A stretch of 64,000 nucleotides of DNA from Caldanaerobacter subterraneus (GTDB taxonomy: Bacteria > Bacillota > Thermoanaerobacteria > Thermoanaerobacterales > Thermoanaerobacteraceae), in contig NZ_SLWU01000001.1 in NCBI RefSeq assembly GCF_004345675.1, positions 62,001-126,000 of the forward strand. The letters run 5' to 3'. The translations under genes were made by a program, and so were the position numbers. The stretch's first letter is position 1. Each line of letters opens with the position of its first letter. This document shows positions 52,328 through 60,725 of this stretch, in pieces. The notes below the pieces were generated by a model. The model ran no database searches and was not told where the DNA came from. It worked only from the letters and a program-made list of their open reading frames with translations.

Positions 52328-53860
52328 ATGCTGATAAAATCTTTAATAATAGGTTTGTACGCAGGCCTTGCAGGAGTTGATGGGAATAATACTCAGTTCA
52401 AGATAGGGAGACCTCTTGTAGCTGGCATGATAGTGGGATTTCTTTTAGGAGATGTAAAGAAGGGTTTGACCGTCGGTACTATATTAGAAATGTTAGGATT
52501 GGGTATGGTTGGTCTTGGTGGAGTATCTCCTCCCAATATCATTGTTGCAGGAATTTTGGGGGCAGCTTTTGCGATAGAAGCAGGAATTTCAGCAAAACTT
52601 GCAGTTTGTTTGGCTATTCCTTTTGCCATGATAGTTCAATGGGGGATGTCGAGAGTTTATAAGGGTTATAGTTGGTTTGCTGATAAGATCGATAAATATA
52701 CTGAGAGAGGAGAAATAAATAAAGTAGAACTTTTACATATTTCTGGCATAATCCCTTTGTTTATTTTTTATGGAGTAGTAGTGTTTTTTTCTTTTTATCT
52801 TGGTATAAATATAATAGAAAAATGGATAAAATTACTACCACAGTTCTTAGTAGAAGGTCTTGAAATGGCCGGAGGTTTAATGCCAGCAGTGGGTTTTGCA
52901 CTACTTTTAAAGGCTATGTTGAAAAGAAAATATATTTTCTTGGTATTATTGGGATTTGCTTTTGTGGCATTTTTTAGATTTCCCTTAATAGCAGTGGTTT
53001 TAATAGTTACTGCTTTTGTGATGTACAAGTTTCTTAAAGAAAGGGGCAATAAAAGTGAGAACACAGACCGAATAATGACATTTAATCTAAACAGTAGAAA
53101 GGTTACAAAAAAGGAGTTATATAAAATTGCCTGTCGCTCACTCTTTTTGCAGGCTTCCTTCAATTACAAAAAAATGCAGGCTACTGGATGGCTTTACAGT
53201 ATACTACCTGCTTTGAGAAGAATCTATAAAGAGAGGCAAAACGACTTAAAAAAAAGTTTGAAAGCTCATTTGGAAACTTTTAACAGTCATCCGTTTTTAA
53301 CTCCGTTAATTCTCGGAATTATAGTTGCCATGGAAGAGAAGCATCAGAATATCGATACAATTAAAAAGGTGAAAGCAACTTTAATGAGTGCATTTGGTGG
53401 AATTGGAGATTCAGTGATATGGATGATGGTATTTCCAATATGTGCGGGATTGGGAATTTCTCTAGCAAGTCAGGGGAGTTTATGGGGGCCTGTGCTTTTT
53501 CTTGCATTGTTTAATGTTATCCATTTTACACTGGTGTTTGGAGGAATAAATTATGGTTATAAAAAGAACCTAGGTCTTCTCCCCAATTTAAGAAACTATA
53601 CCAAGGTTATATCATCTGTGAGTTCTGTAGTCGGACTTGTGATAGTAGGAGCATTAATAGCGCTGTATGTAAATGTCAGTTTACCTGTAATAGTTGGATT
53701 AGTGAAAACCCGAAGTATTTATGCTGTTTTAGATAATTTTTTGGAAATCATATTTATGTTATTTGCATACTGTTTATTTAGAAAAGGATTATCTCCTAAC
53801 AAAGTTATAGGTATTGCTGTATTATTTGGGATTGTGCTGAAGTATTTGAAAGTTCTCTAA
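52328..53860 (+). CDS. Fused PTS EIIC-EIID, mannose family
   Basis: 510 residues. The first 240 residues are an EIIC membrane domain (GLYAGLAGVDGNNTQFKIG, LEMLGLGMVGLGGVSPPN, GLMPAVGFALLLKAML); from about residue 265 an EIID domain follows (RSLFLQASFNYKKMQATGW, SHPFLTPLILGI, MEEKHQ, LMSAFGGIGDSVIW). Normally these are separate genes; here a charged linker (KERGNKSENTDR) joins them without a stop. Carries the amino sugar or hexose through the membrane. Confidence 0.9.
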   Translation: MLIKSLIIGLYAGLAGVDGNNTQFKIGRPLVAGMIVGFLLGDVKKGLTVGTILEMLGLGMVGLGGVSPPNIIVAGILGAAFAIEAGISAKLAVCLAIPFAMIVQWGMSRVYKGYSWFADKIDKYTERGEINKVELLHISGIIPLFIFYGVVVFFSFYLGINIIEKWIKLLPQFLVEGLEMAGGLMPAVGFALLLKAMLKRKYIFLVLLGFAFVAFFRFPLIAVVLIVTAFVMYKFLKERGNKSENTDRIMTFNLNSRKVTKKELYKIACRSLFLQASFNYKKMQATGWLYSILPALRRIYKERQNDLKKSLKAHLETFNSHPFLTPLILGIIVAMEEKHQNIDTIKKVKATLMSAFGGIGDSVIWMMVFPICAGLGISLASQGSLWGPVLFLALFNVIHFTLVFGGINYGYKKNLGLLPNLRNYTKVISSVSSVVGLVIVGALIALYVNVSLPVIVGLVKTRSIYAVLDNFLEIIFMLFAYCLFRKGLSPNKVIGIAVLFGIVLKYLKVL

Positions 53861-53891
53861 GAATAGAACTTTATTTCTGGAGGTTAAAGCG

Positions 53892-54317
53892 ATGAAACTA
53901 ATTGTAACAGGGCATGGGAAATTTGCGAGCGGGTTAGCTAATGTAATAGAAGTTATAGCGGGAAAACAAGATGAATTGTTTGCTATTGAATTTGTCGGTC
54001 AGGACTTAGAAAAATACACGCAGGAAATGGAGAAAATTATAAAAGTTGCTTCTAAGGAAAAGGAAAGTGTGATAGTACTGACAGACTTGATAAGCGGTAC
54101 GCCTTTCAGGATATCTTCTTTTCTCAGTGAAAAATATCCTAATGTGTATGTAGTGGCAGGGACCAATGTGCCTATGCTAATAGAGGCGGTGTTTAAGAGA
54201 AAGGATTTTAAAGACCCGGAAGAATTGGTCAGACACCTCATTGCTGTAGGAAAGAATGGAATAGAAAGCCTTGATAATTTGTTAAGACAAAAGACCAATT
54301 CAAAGGTAGTTGGCTAA
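53892..54317 (+). CDS. PTS EIIA, mannose family
   Basis: 141 residues; phosphorylated His in LIVTGHGKFASGL, and LTDLISGTPFRISS typical of ManX-type EIIA. Completes a IIB-IICD-IIA set. Sequence relative of the EIIA-like domains inside the two LevR-type activators. Confidence 0.9.
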   Translation: MKLIVTGHGKFASGLANVIEVIAGKQDELFAIEFVGQDLEKYTQEMEKIIKVASKEKESVIVLTDLISGTPFRISSFLSEKYPNVYVVAGTNVPMLIEAVFKRKDFKDPEELVRHLIAVGKNGIESLDNLLRQKTNSKVVG

Positions 54318-54355
54318 TTTATATTCTCTCAAAAATATTACAAGAGGTGAACAAA

Positions 54356-55210
54356 ATGCCATTAGTTAACACAAAAAAGATGCTGGAAGATGCTAAGAAA
54401 AACAAATACGCTGTAGGAGCCTTTAACGTGCACAACCTTGAAACCTTGAAAGCGGTTGTAAAAGCTGCATATGATATGAGATCACCTTTAATTTTACAGA
54501 CAACACCTGGCACAATAAAGCATGCAGGAGAAGACTATATAGCGGCAATGGCAAAAGTCGCATCAGAAAAATATGACATACCAATAGCACTACATTTAGA
54601 CCACGGAAATTCCTTTGACCTCGTTGTAAAATGCATAAGGGCAGGTTACACTTCAGTAATGATTGATGGGTCAATGCTTCCCTATGAAGAAAATGTGGAA
54701 CTTACAAAAAAGGTTGTAGAAGTGGCTCATGCAGCAGGTGTAACCGTGGAAGCAGAACTTGGGAGTATAGTAGGCGTTGAAGACGATATGTACGTAAAAG
54801 AAGATAAAAGTGCATTTACAGATCCCAAAATGGCAGCGGATTTTGTAGAGAAGACAGGAGTTGACTCATTAGCTATAGCAATTGGCACGGCTCATGGGAT
54901 GTACAAAGGAGAAGTAAAGCTTGACTTTGAAAGGCTAAAAGAAATAGCGAGCTTAGTAGACATTCCATTGGTACTTCATGGTGCATCAGGAGTTCCTGAT
55001 GAGTTGGTAAAAAAAGCTATAGCACTGGGTATATGCAAATTAAACATTGCCACAGAATTAAAAATTCCTTTTGCAAATGCAATAAAAGAAGTATTTAAAA
55101 ATAACCCAGATGAGAGCGATCCGAGGAAATTCCTTGCACCTGGAGAAAAAGCGATAGAAGAAGTCGTAAAAGAAAAAATAAAACTTTTTGACTGCGGGGG
55201 AAGGGCATGA
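54356..55210 (+). CDS. Class II tagatose/fructose-bisphosphate aldolase (GatY/KbaY type)
   Basis: 284 residues: YAVGAFNVHNLET, IALHLDHGNSFDLVVKC (zinc His, catalytic Asp), VMIDGSMLPYEENVELT, EAELGSIVGVEDD, HGASGVPDELVKKAI. Length and motifs fit GatY/KbaY, which cleave tagatose-1,6-bisphosphate to glyceraldehyde-3-phosphate and dihydroxyacetone phosphate. ATG at 54356 is 7 nt behind AAGAGGTG; GTG 54347 is part of that site. Overlaps the next gene by 4 nt. Confidence 0.88.
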   Translation: MPLVNTKKMLEDAKKNKYAVGAFNVHNLETLKAVVKAAYDMRSPLILQTTPGTIKHAGEDYIAAMAKVASEKYDIPIALHLDHGNSFDLVVKCIRAGYTSVMIDGSMLPYEENVELTKKVVEVAHAAGVTVEAELGSIVGVEDDMYVKEDKSAFTDPKMAADFVEKTGVDSLAIAIGTAHGMYKGEVKLDFERLKEIASLVDIPLVLHGASGVPDELVKKAIALGICKLNIATELKIPFANAIKEVFKNNPDESDPRKFLAPGEKAIEEVVKEKIKLFDCGGRA

Positions 55211-56136
55211 TACTGACAGTTACTTTAAATCCCTCAGTTGACAGAAGTTACAGAGTGGACAATTTTCAAGTGGGCAAAATTTTCAGAGCACAGGAAGAAA
55301 ACAGCGTTGCAGGTGGGAAAGGAATCAATGTAACAAAGGTTATAAAAACATTGGGAGAAGAGGTAACAGCAACAGGATTTTTAGGCGGCAAATCAGGAGA
55401 ATTCATAGAAGAAGAGCTTAACAAAATAGGTGTCAAATGTAGCTTTATCAAAATAGATGGAGAAACCCGCACATGTATAGCAATTTTAGACCCTGTATCA
55501 AAAACTCAGACGGAAATCTTGGAAAAGGGACCTTATGTGTCTCAGGAGCATGTAGAAAAATTTTTAGACAATTTTAATGAACTATCAAAGAGCTGCAATA
55601 TCATAACAGCCTCAGGCAGTGTACCTCGGGGTGTTTCTGAAGATATATATGTAGAACTCATAAACATTGCAAGACAAAACGGTGCTAAACTAATTTTAGA
55701 TACAAGCGGTGAATACCTCTCAAAAGCTGTTAGGGCAAAACCATTCATGATCAAACCTAACAGAGAAGAAGTAGAAAAACTGCTCAATAGAAAATTAAAA
55801 GATATTGAAGAAGTCAAAAAAGCGGCTTTAGAGCTCAAACAGTTTGGAATAACTATTGTGTCAATATCTTTAGGAAGTGAAGGTTCTATCGTTGCATGTG
55901 AGGAGGGAGTATTTAGACTTATACCACCTCAAATAAAAGTAGCAAGTCCTGTGGGCTCAGGGGACTCATATGTTGCAGGTATGGCAGTAGGCATAAAAAG
56001 AGGATTTGATATTGTTGATGCTGCGATATTAGCAACTGCATGCGGCGCGGCAAATGCCATGTATTACAAGACAGGATATGTGACGATTGAAGACATAGAA
56101 TATCTAAAAAATAATGTCAAAGTACAAAAACTTTAA
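55207..56136 (+). CDS. PfkB-family phosphosugar kinase (tagatose-6-P kinase / 1-phosphofructokinase)
   Basis: 309 residues with LTVTLNPSVDRSYRVDNF, AGGKGINVTKVIKTLG and the catalytic VGSGDSYVAGMAVG near the C-terminus. LacC/FruK subfamily. With the aldolase before it and the AgaS-type protein after it, tagatose-6-phosphate is the likely substrate. Start ATG overlaps the aldolase stop (ATGA). Confidence 0.88.
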   Translation: MILTVTLNPSVDRSYRVDNFQVGKIFRAQEENSVAGGKGINVTKVIKTLGEEVTATGFLGGKSGEFIEEELNKIGVKCSFIKIDGETRTCIAILDPVSKTQTEILEKGPYVSQEHVEKFLDNFNELSKSCNIITASGSVPRGVSEDIYVELINIARQNGAKLILDTSGEYLSKAVRAKPFMIKPNREEVEKLLNRKLKDIEEVKKAALELKQFGITIVSISLGSEGSIVACEEGVFRLIPPQIKVASPVGSGDSYVAGMAVGIKRGFDIVDAAILATACGAANAMYYKTGYVTIEDIEYLKNNVKVQKL

Positions 56137-56151
56137 AATAAAGTAGGGGGT

Positions 56152-57324
56152 ATGGACATGTTATTAGGTTACAGTGAAGAACAATTAAAAGAAAGGAAAG
56201 GCTATGCTACAGCGAAGGAAATAAATCAGCAGCCGCGATTATGGAGAGAACTTTTTAATAATATTCTTTTAAATCAAAAAAGAGAAATCACTGAATTTTT
56301 AAATCCAATATTCCAACTAAAAGATTTAAAAATTATACTAACTGGTGCAGGAACATCTGCTTTTGTAGGCTATAGCAGTGAAGGCTATCTAAGGAGAATG
56401 CTTGGACTAGACGTAGAAGCAATTGATACTACAGATATTGTTGCAGCACCAGAGAACTTTTTCTTTAAAGACAGACCAACTCTTTTAATTTCCCATGCAA
56501 GGTCTGGCGATAGTCCAGAAAGTTTAGCTACAATAGAGTTAGCAGAAAAGATTATAAAAGATGTTTACTTCCTAAACATCACCTGCAATAAAGATGGCAA
56601 AATGGCAAAAAGCACAATTGACAAGAAAAATTGTTTAAACATATTTATGCCTGAAGAAGCAAATGATGAAGGTTTTGCAATGACAAGTAGTTTCACATGT
56701 ATGCTTTTAACAGATTTAATGCTGCCACACATAGAACAAATTGAGAACAAAAAAGACCTCTTTGAAAAATTAGCAAAAGAAGCAGAAAGAATAATAGAAG
56801 AAGAGGCGAGGATAATAGAAGAAATATCAAAAAATGACTATGACAGATTGATATATCTGGGCAGTGGCAACTTAAAAGGATGTGCTGCAGAAGCTGCATT
56901 AAAATCTTTAGAATTATCACGAGGGGAAGTCAATACTAATTTTAACACCCCTTTAGGATTTAGACATGGTCCCAAATCTGTGATAAACGATAAAACACTT
57001 TTAGGATTTTTTGTATCAAACAATCCTTATACACAAAAATATGATTTGGATCTCATAAAAGAAATAGCAAACGAACCCGGTCAAAGAAAATTAATGGCTT
57101 TTTTGCCGACAGATATGCAAATAGAGGGAGTAGATTATATATTCAAATTGAGACAGGACTTTACCAATATAGAAGAAGCCTATTTAACACTTTTATATAT
57201 TATTTATGCACAAATGTTAGCTTTTTATAAATCCTTGAATTTAGGAATACCACCTGACAATCCAAATCCTGAAGGAAGAATAAATAGGGTTGTTAAAGGT
57301 GTAATAATTTATGAATATGTTTAA
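56152..57324 (+). CDS. agaS: AgaS-type SIS-domain sugar isomerase/deaminase
   Basis: 390 residues, two SIS domains: ILTGAGTSAFVGYSSEGYLR, LISHARSGDSPESLAT, then YLGSGNLKGCAAEAALKSLE and FRHGPKSVIN. AgaS converts galactosamine-6-phosphate to tagatose-6-phosphate with release of ammonia. Together with PfkB and GatY this gives a complete galactosamine-6-phosphate to triose pathway. No N-acetylgalactosamine-6-phosphate deacetylase is present in the window. Confidence 0.85.
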   Translation: MDMLLGYSEEQLKERKGYATAKEINQQPRLWRELFNNILLNQKREITEFLNPIFQLKDLKIILTGAGTSAFVGYSSEGYLRRMLGLDVEAIDTTDIVAAPENFFFKDRPTLLISHARSGDSPESLATIELAEKIIKDVYFLNITCNKDGKMAKSTIDKKNCLNIFMPEEANDEGFAMTSSFTCMLLTDLMLPHIEQIENKKDLFEKLAKEAERIIEEEARIIEEISKNDYDRLIYLGSGNLKGCAAEAALKSLELSRGEVNTNFNTPLGFRHGPKSVINDKTLLGFFVSNNPYTQKYDLDLIKEIANEPGQRKLMAFLPTDMQIEGVDYIFKLRQDFTNIEEAYLTLLYIIYAQMLAFYKSLNLGIPPDNPNPEGRINRVVKGVIIYEYV

Positions 57325-57327
57325 CTT

Positions 57328-57360
57328 AAAGCCATGGAGAAGTTACTCCGTGGCTTTATA
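57328..57360 (+). terminator. Terminator of the mannose-type PTS operon
   Basis: AAAGCCATGGAG (57328-57339) pairs with CTCCGTGGCTTT (57346-57357); only a short T run. Confidence 0.65.
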
Positions 57361-57396
57361 ACTGAAAGGAGTACTATCTCAAGGAAAGTAGAATGA

Positions 57397-57425
57397 TTGA
57401 CTCTATGACAGTAATTTGTTATAAT
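57397..57425 (+). promoter_or_regulatory. SigA promoter of ktrB
   Basis: TTGACT (57397-57402), 17 nt, TATAAT (57420-57425): near-consensus at perfect spacing. Confidence 0.85.
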
Positions 57426-57455
57426 TTAAACGTCGAATCTTTTTGCTTTAAACAT

Positions 57456-57497
57456 TTTATCAGTAAAAACCGATAAAGGCCTTAATAGGCCTTTTCT
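57456..57497 (+). terminator. Tandem hairpins in the ktrB leader (possible attenuator)
   Basis: TTTATC (57456-57461) pairs with GATAAA (57472-57477); overlapping it, AAAGGCC (57475-57481) pairs with GGCCTTT (57488-57494), followed by TCTCC. The two hairpins share bases and are mutually exclusive, as in attenuators. The leader is only about 85 nt. Confidence 0.5.
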
Positions 57498-57517
57498 CCA
57501 TAGGAAGATGATTTTTT

Positions 57518-58852
57518 ATGACAAAAATAAAACTGACACCTACGCAAGTACTTGCTTTAGGATTTGCGACTATTATATTGATTGGGACTTTATTACTAAT
57601 GCTACCTGTGGCAACTAAAAGTGGAGAAGGTGCAGATTTTATAACTGCACTATTTACAGCCACATCAGCCACGTGTGTTACTGGCCTTGTAGTTGTTGAC
57701 ACAAAAACATATTGGTCTACTTTTGGGCAAATAGTGATAATATTGCTGATACAAGTTGGCGGTTTGGGTATTATGACCATGTCAACGCTTTTTGCGTTGA
57801 TCCTTGGGAGGAGAATTACATTTAAAGAGAGATTGGTGATGCAAGAAGCTTTCAATACAAATAGTCTTGGAGGCATTGTGAGATTTGCCAAGTATATACT
57901 AATGGTTTCTTTTTTATTTGAAAGCATTGGCGCAATTATATTGACTTTGAGATTTTTACCTCAGATGGGATTAAAAAAAGCAATGTATTACGGCTTTTTC
58001 CATTCTATTTCTGCATTTAATAATGCTGGCTTTGATCTTATGGGGAATTTTAGGAGTCTAACGGGTTATGTATCTGACTGGGTGGTAAACCTGGTCATAA
58101 TGGGCTTAATAATATTTGGTGGATTAGGATTTTATGTTTTGCTTGACATATGTGAACATAGACATTTTAGCAAACTTACATTGCATTCAAAAGTTGTTAT
58201 AACTATTACATTGTTTTTGATTGCTGGTGGAGCACTGCTTATATTTTTATTTGAATACAATAATCCAAAAACATTAAAGCCATTGGACTTTCCTACAAAG
58301 ATACTTGCATCATTATTTCAAGCTGTGACACCTAGGACAGCTGGTTTTAATACGCTATCGCTTTCTGACATGACCATAGCGTCTAAATTTTTGACAATAA
58401 TACTCATGTTTATTGGTGCTTCTCCAGCTGGAACAGGGGGAGGTATCAAGACAACTACTTTTGGAGTTATACTATATACTGTATTATCAGTTATAAAGGG
58501 TGAAGAAGAGACAGTACTTTATAAGCGCACTATTAGCAGAAACATAGTCTATAAAGCTGTAGCTATATCCTTTATAAGCGTTTTTATTATTTTCTCTGTG
58601 ACTATGGTTTTATCTATTACTGAAACATCCGACTTTTTGACCTTGTTATACGAGACAACCTCAGCTTTTGGAACTGTAGGATTATCACTCGGGCTTACAC
58701 CTGAATTGACTACAGTGGGCAGAATTATTATAATATTTACAATGTATACTGGCAGAGTTGGTCCTTTAACATTGGCGTTAGCATTGGCACAAAGGCAGAA
58801 GAAACCTAAACCTATTATGAAGTATGTGGAAGAAAAAATTATGGTAGGTTAA
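57518..58852 (+). CDS. ktrB: Potassium uptake protein KtrB (TrkH family)
   Basis: 444 residues with four pore-loop repeats of the Trk/Ktr type: TATSATCVTGLVVVDT, HSISAFNNAGFDLMG, FQAVTPRTAGFNTLS and YETTSAFGTVGLSLG, and about eight membrane helices plus pore helices. A sodium- or membrane-potential-driven potassium channel. Own promoter and structured leader; the RCK regulator gene follows 15 nt later. Confidence 0.93.
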   Translation: MTKIKLTPTQVLALGFATIILIGTLLLMLPVATKSGEGADFITALFTATSATCVTGLVVVDTKTYWSTFGQIVIILLIQVGGLGIMTMSTLFALILGRRITFKERLVMQEAFNTNSLGGIVRFAKYILMVSFLFESIGAIILTLRFLPQMGLKKAMYYGFFHSISAFNNAGFDLMGNFRSLTGYVSDWVVNLVIMGLIIFGGLGFYVLLDICEHRHFSKLTLHSKVVITITLFLIAGGALLIFLFEYNNPKTLKPLDFPTKILASLFQAVTPRTAGFNTLSLSDMTIASKFLTIILMFIGASPAGTGGGIKTTTFGVILYTVLSVIKGEEETVLYKRTISRNIVYKAVAISFISVFIIFSVTMVLSITETSDFLTLLYETTSAFGTVGLSLGLTPELTTVGRIIIIFTMYTGRVGPLTLALALAQRQKKPKPIMKYVEEKIMVG

Positions 58853-58867
58853 AATAGAGGTGGAACG

Positions 58868-59521
58868 ATGAAACAATTTGTTGTTATTGGGTTAGGAAGC
58901 TTTGGCATGAGTTTGGCCAAAACTTTATATGAAATGGGCAATGACGTACTGGTTATAGATAAAGATGAAGAGTTGGTACAATCTATGGCTGGTTTGGTAA
59001 CTCATGCAGTGCGGGCTGATGCTACTGATGAAAATGTACTTAAGTCACTTGGTGTGAAAAATTTTGATGTGGCCATAGTCGCTATAGGAAAGAATATGGA
59101 ATCAAGTATTATGATAACAATGTTGGTCAAAGAGATGGGGGTAAAATATGTAATAGCAAAAGCTCACAATGAATTACATGCAAGAGTTCTTTACAAAGTG
59201 GGAGCAGATAGAGTGGTGATGCCTGAAAAAGATATGGGTATAAGGGTTGCCAGGAATATTTTTTCAAGCAATTTATTGGATCTTATTGAGTTTTCTAAAG
59301 ATTACAGCATAGCAGAAATTCTCCCGATTGAAGAGTGGTTTCATAAGACATTAAAGGAGATAAGGATGAGGGAAAGATACGGATTAAATGTCATAGCTGC
59401 AAAAAAGATGAATGATGAGATTATTGTGTCACCGGGGCCAGATTATGTGGTTGATGAAGGTGATATATTGGCTGTTTGCGGCAAAAATATAGATATTAAG
59501 AAATTCGAGATAAAAATGTAG
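58868..59521 (+). CDS. ktrA: Potassium uptake regulator KtrA (RCK domains)
   Basis: 217 residues: Rossmann FVVIGLGSFGMSLAKTLYEMGN with NAD/ATP-binding DKDEE, and a C-terminal RCK_C domain (IAAKKMNDEIIVSPGPDYVV, EGDILAVCG). Forms the cytosolic gating ring of KtrB; RCK_C domains of this family bind ATP, ADP or cyclic di-AMP. Confidence 0.93.
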   Translation: MKQFVVIGLGSFGMSLAKTLYEMGNDVLVIDKDEELVQSMAGLVTHAVRADATDENVLKSLGVKNFDVAIVAIGKNMESSIMITMLVKEMGVKYVIAKAHNELHARVLYKVGADRVVMPEKDMGIRVARNIFSSNLLDLIEFSKDYSIAEILPIEEWFHKTLKEIRMRERYGLNVIAAKKMNDEIIVSPGPDYVVDEGDILAVCGKNIDIKKFEIKM

Positions 59522-59606
59522 ATTATAAGAAAGCAAGAAAAATAAAGCCATTGGAGATTTATATAACATTTCATTATATCAGTAGGTGCCAAAATGTTAT
59601 GAATCT

Positions 59607-59730
59607 ATGGATGTAACTGGATATGTTACAGAAGATGTAGTTGATTTAACAGGATTAAAAGAAGGAACAATAATTATAGGAAGAACTTCAATTTCAAGCA
59701 GGAGCAATTGGAGCAGTATCTCTTGTTATT
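59607..59730 (+). pseudogene. Xylulokinase (FGGY) remnant
   Basis: 59607 onward reads MDVTGYVTEDVVDLTGLKEG, then TIIIGRT, and after a one-base shift QAGAIGAVS. This is the segment before and within the nucleotide-binding motif of xylulokinase-type FGGY kinases (TGLKEGTPV ... DQAAGAIG). Only about 40 residues remain, frameshifted. The surrounding 256-nt gap holds nothing else recognisable. Confidence 0.6.
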
Positions 59731-59777
59731 TCAGAGTTGTTTGCGTATTCGAGACTACGATTTAACGAGGTGTTTCC

Positions 59778-60701
59778 ATGAAAAAATTAAAAGCAATTAT
59801 TGTGGGGCCGGGGAACATTTTTAATAAAGCTTATCTGCCTTTTATATTTACTTTAGAAGAGCTAGAGATAGTAGGAATAGTGGGCAGAAATGAAGAGAAA
59901 CTTAAAAAATATAAAGAAAAATATGGTTGTAATGTTTACACAGACTTGGAGGAAGCGATTAAGTTAAAGCCGGACTGTGCATTTGTCCACACGGCAACTG
60001 TTAGCCATTACGAGATAGTAAGAATGCTTCTAGAAAATGGAGTTAATGTGTATGTAGATAAGCCTATTACAAATGAAATAGATAAAACAAAAGAGCTTAT
60101 AGATTTGGCAAGAAAAAAATCACTTATTTTTACTATAGGATTTAATAGGCGATATGCGCCTTTGTATCAAAAAGCTTTTGAATTCTTTGAAAGTGTCAAA
60201 CCAGAGCTTTGTCTAATGGAAAAACACCGAGATAATGATATAAGAGATGATTTAAAATATACCTTGTACGATGATTTTATTCACATTGCAGATACGCTTT
60301 ACTACATAGTAAAAGAAGTCGGAGAACTAGATATACATGTTTTAAAAGAAAATAATGCTTTAAAATCCATAATGGTTACACTGAAATCCAAAAATTCTAC
60401 GGCAATAGGTTTAATGCACAGAAATACAGGGAAAGACTACGAGAAGCTAGAAATACATGGTAATAATAGAAGCGCTGTTGTAGAGGATATGGAATTATTA
60501 AGAACAATGGAGAAGGGGCGCGTGGAAGTTCATACTTTTGGAAGTTGGGACAGCACATCTTACAAAAAAGGTTTTGTAAATATTGTAAAAAGTTTTATAA
60601 GAAATGTATTAGATGACAATAAAAAATTAGCAAATGAGGAATTAGATTATGCTTTGAAAGCTCATGAAATTGTGGAAGAGATATATAAAAAGGCGTTATA
60701 A
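59778..60701 (+). CDS. Gfo/Idh/MocA-family oxidoreductase
   Basis: 307 residues. N-terminal Rossmann fold with GPGNIFNKAYLPF (a looser version of the usual GxGxxG), VHTATVSHYEIVRMLLENGV and the DKPIT motif that replaces the common EKP; TIGFNRRYAPLY follows. NAD(P)-dependent dehydrogenase acting on a sugar, inositol or related polyol; substrate unknown. A xylulokinase remnant lies upstream, so this may be the survivor of a former sugar operon. Ends in a bidirectional terminator. Confidence 0.85.
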   Translation: MKKLKAIIVGPGNIFNKAYLPFIFTLEELEIVGIVGRNEEKLKKYKEKYGCNVYTDLEEAIKLKPDCAFVHTATVSHYEIVRMLLENGVNVYVDKPITNEIDKTKELIDLARKKSLIFTIGFNRRYAPLYQKAFEFFESVKPELCLMEKHRDNDIRDDLKYTLYDDFIHIADTLYYIVKEVGELDIHVLKENNALKSIMVTLKSKNSTAIGLMHRNTGKDYEKLEIHGNNRSAVVEDMELLRTMEKGRVEVHTFGSWDSTSYKKGFVNIVKSFIRNVLDDNKKLANEELDYALKAHEIVEEIYKKAL

Positions 60702-60725
60702 AATCAGGGCATCTGCCCTGATTTT
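60700..60725. terminator. Bidirectional terminator between convergent genes
   Basis: AAAATCAGGGCA and TGCCCTGATTTT form a perfect 12-bp stem with a TC loop, overlapping the ends of both genes. Confidence 0.9.

Noticed and set aside
57426-57517. Cyclic di-AMP (ydaO-type) riboswitch before ktrB.
   Set aside because: The leader is too short and lacks the known conserved core; only simple hairpins are visible.
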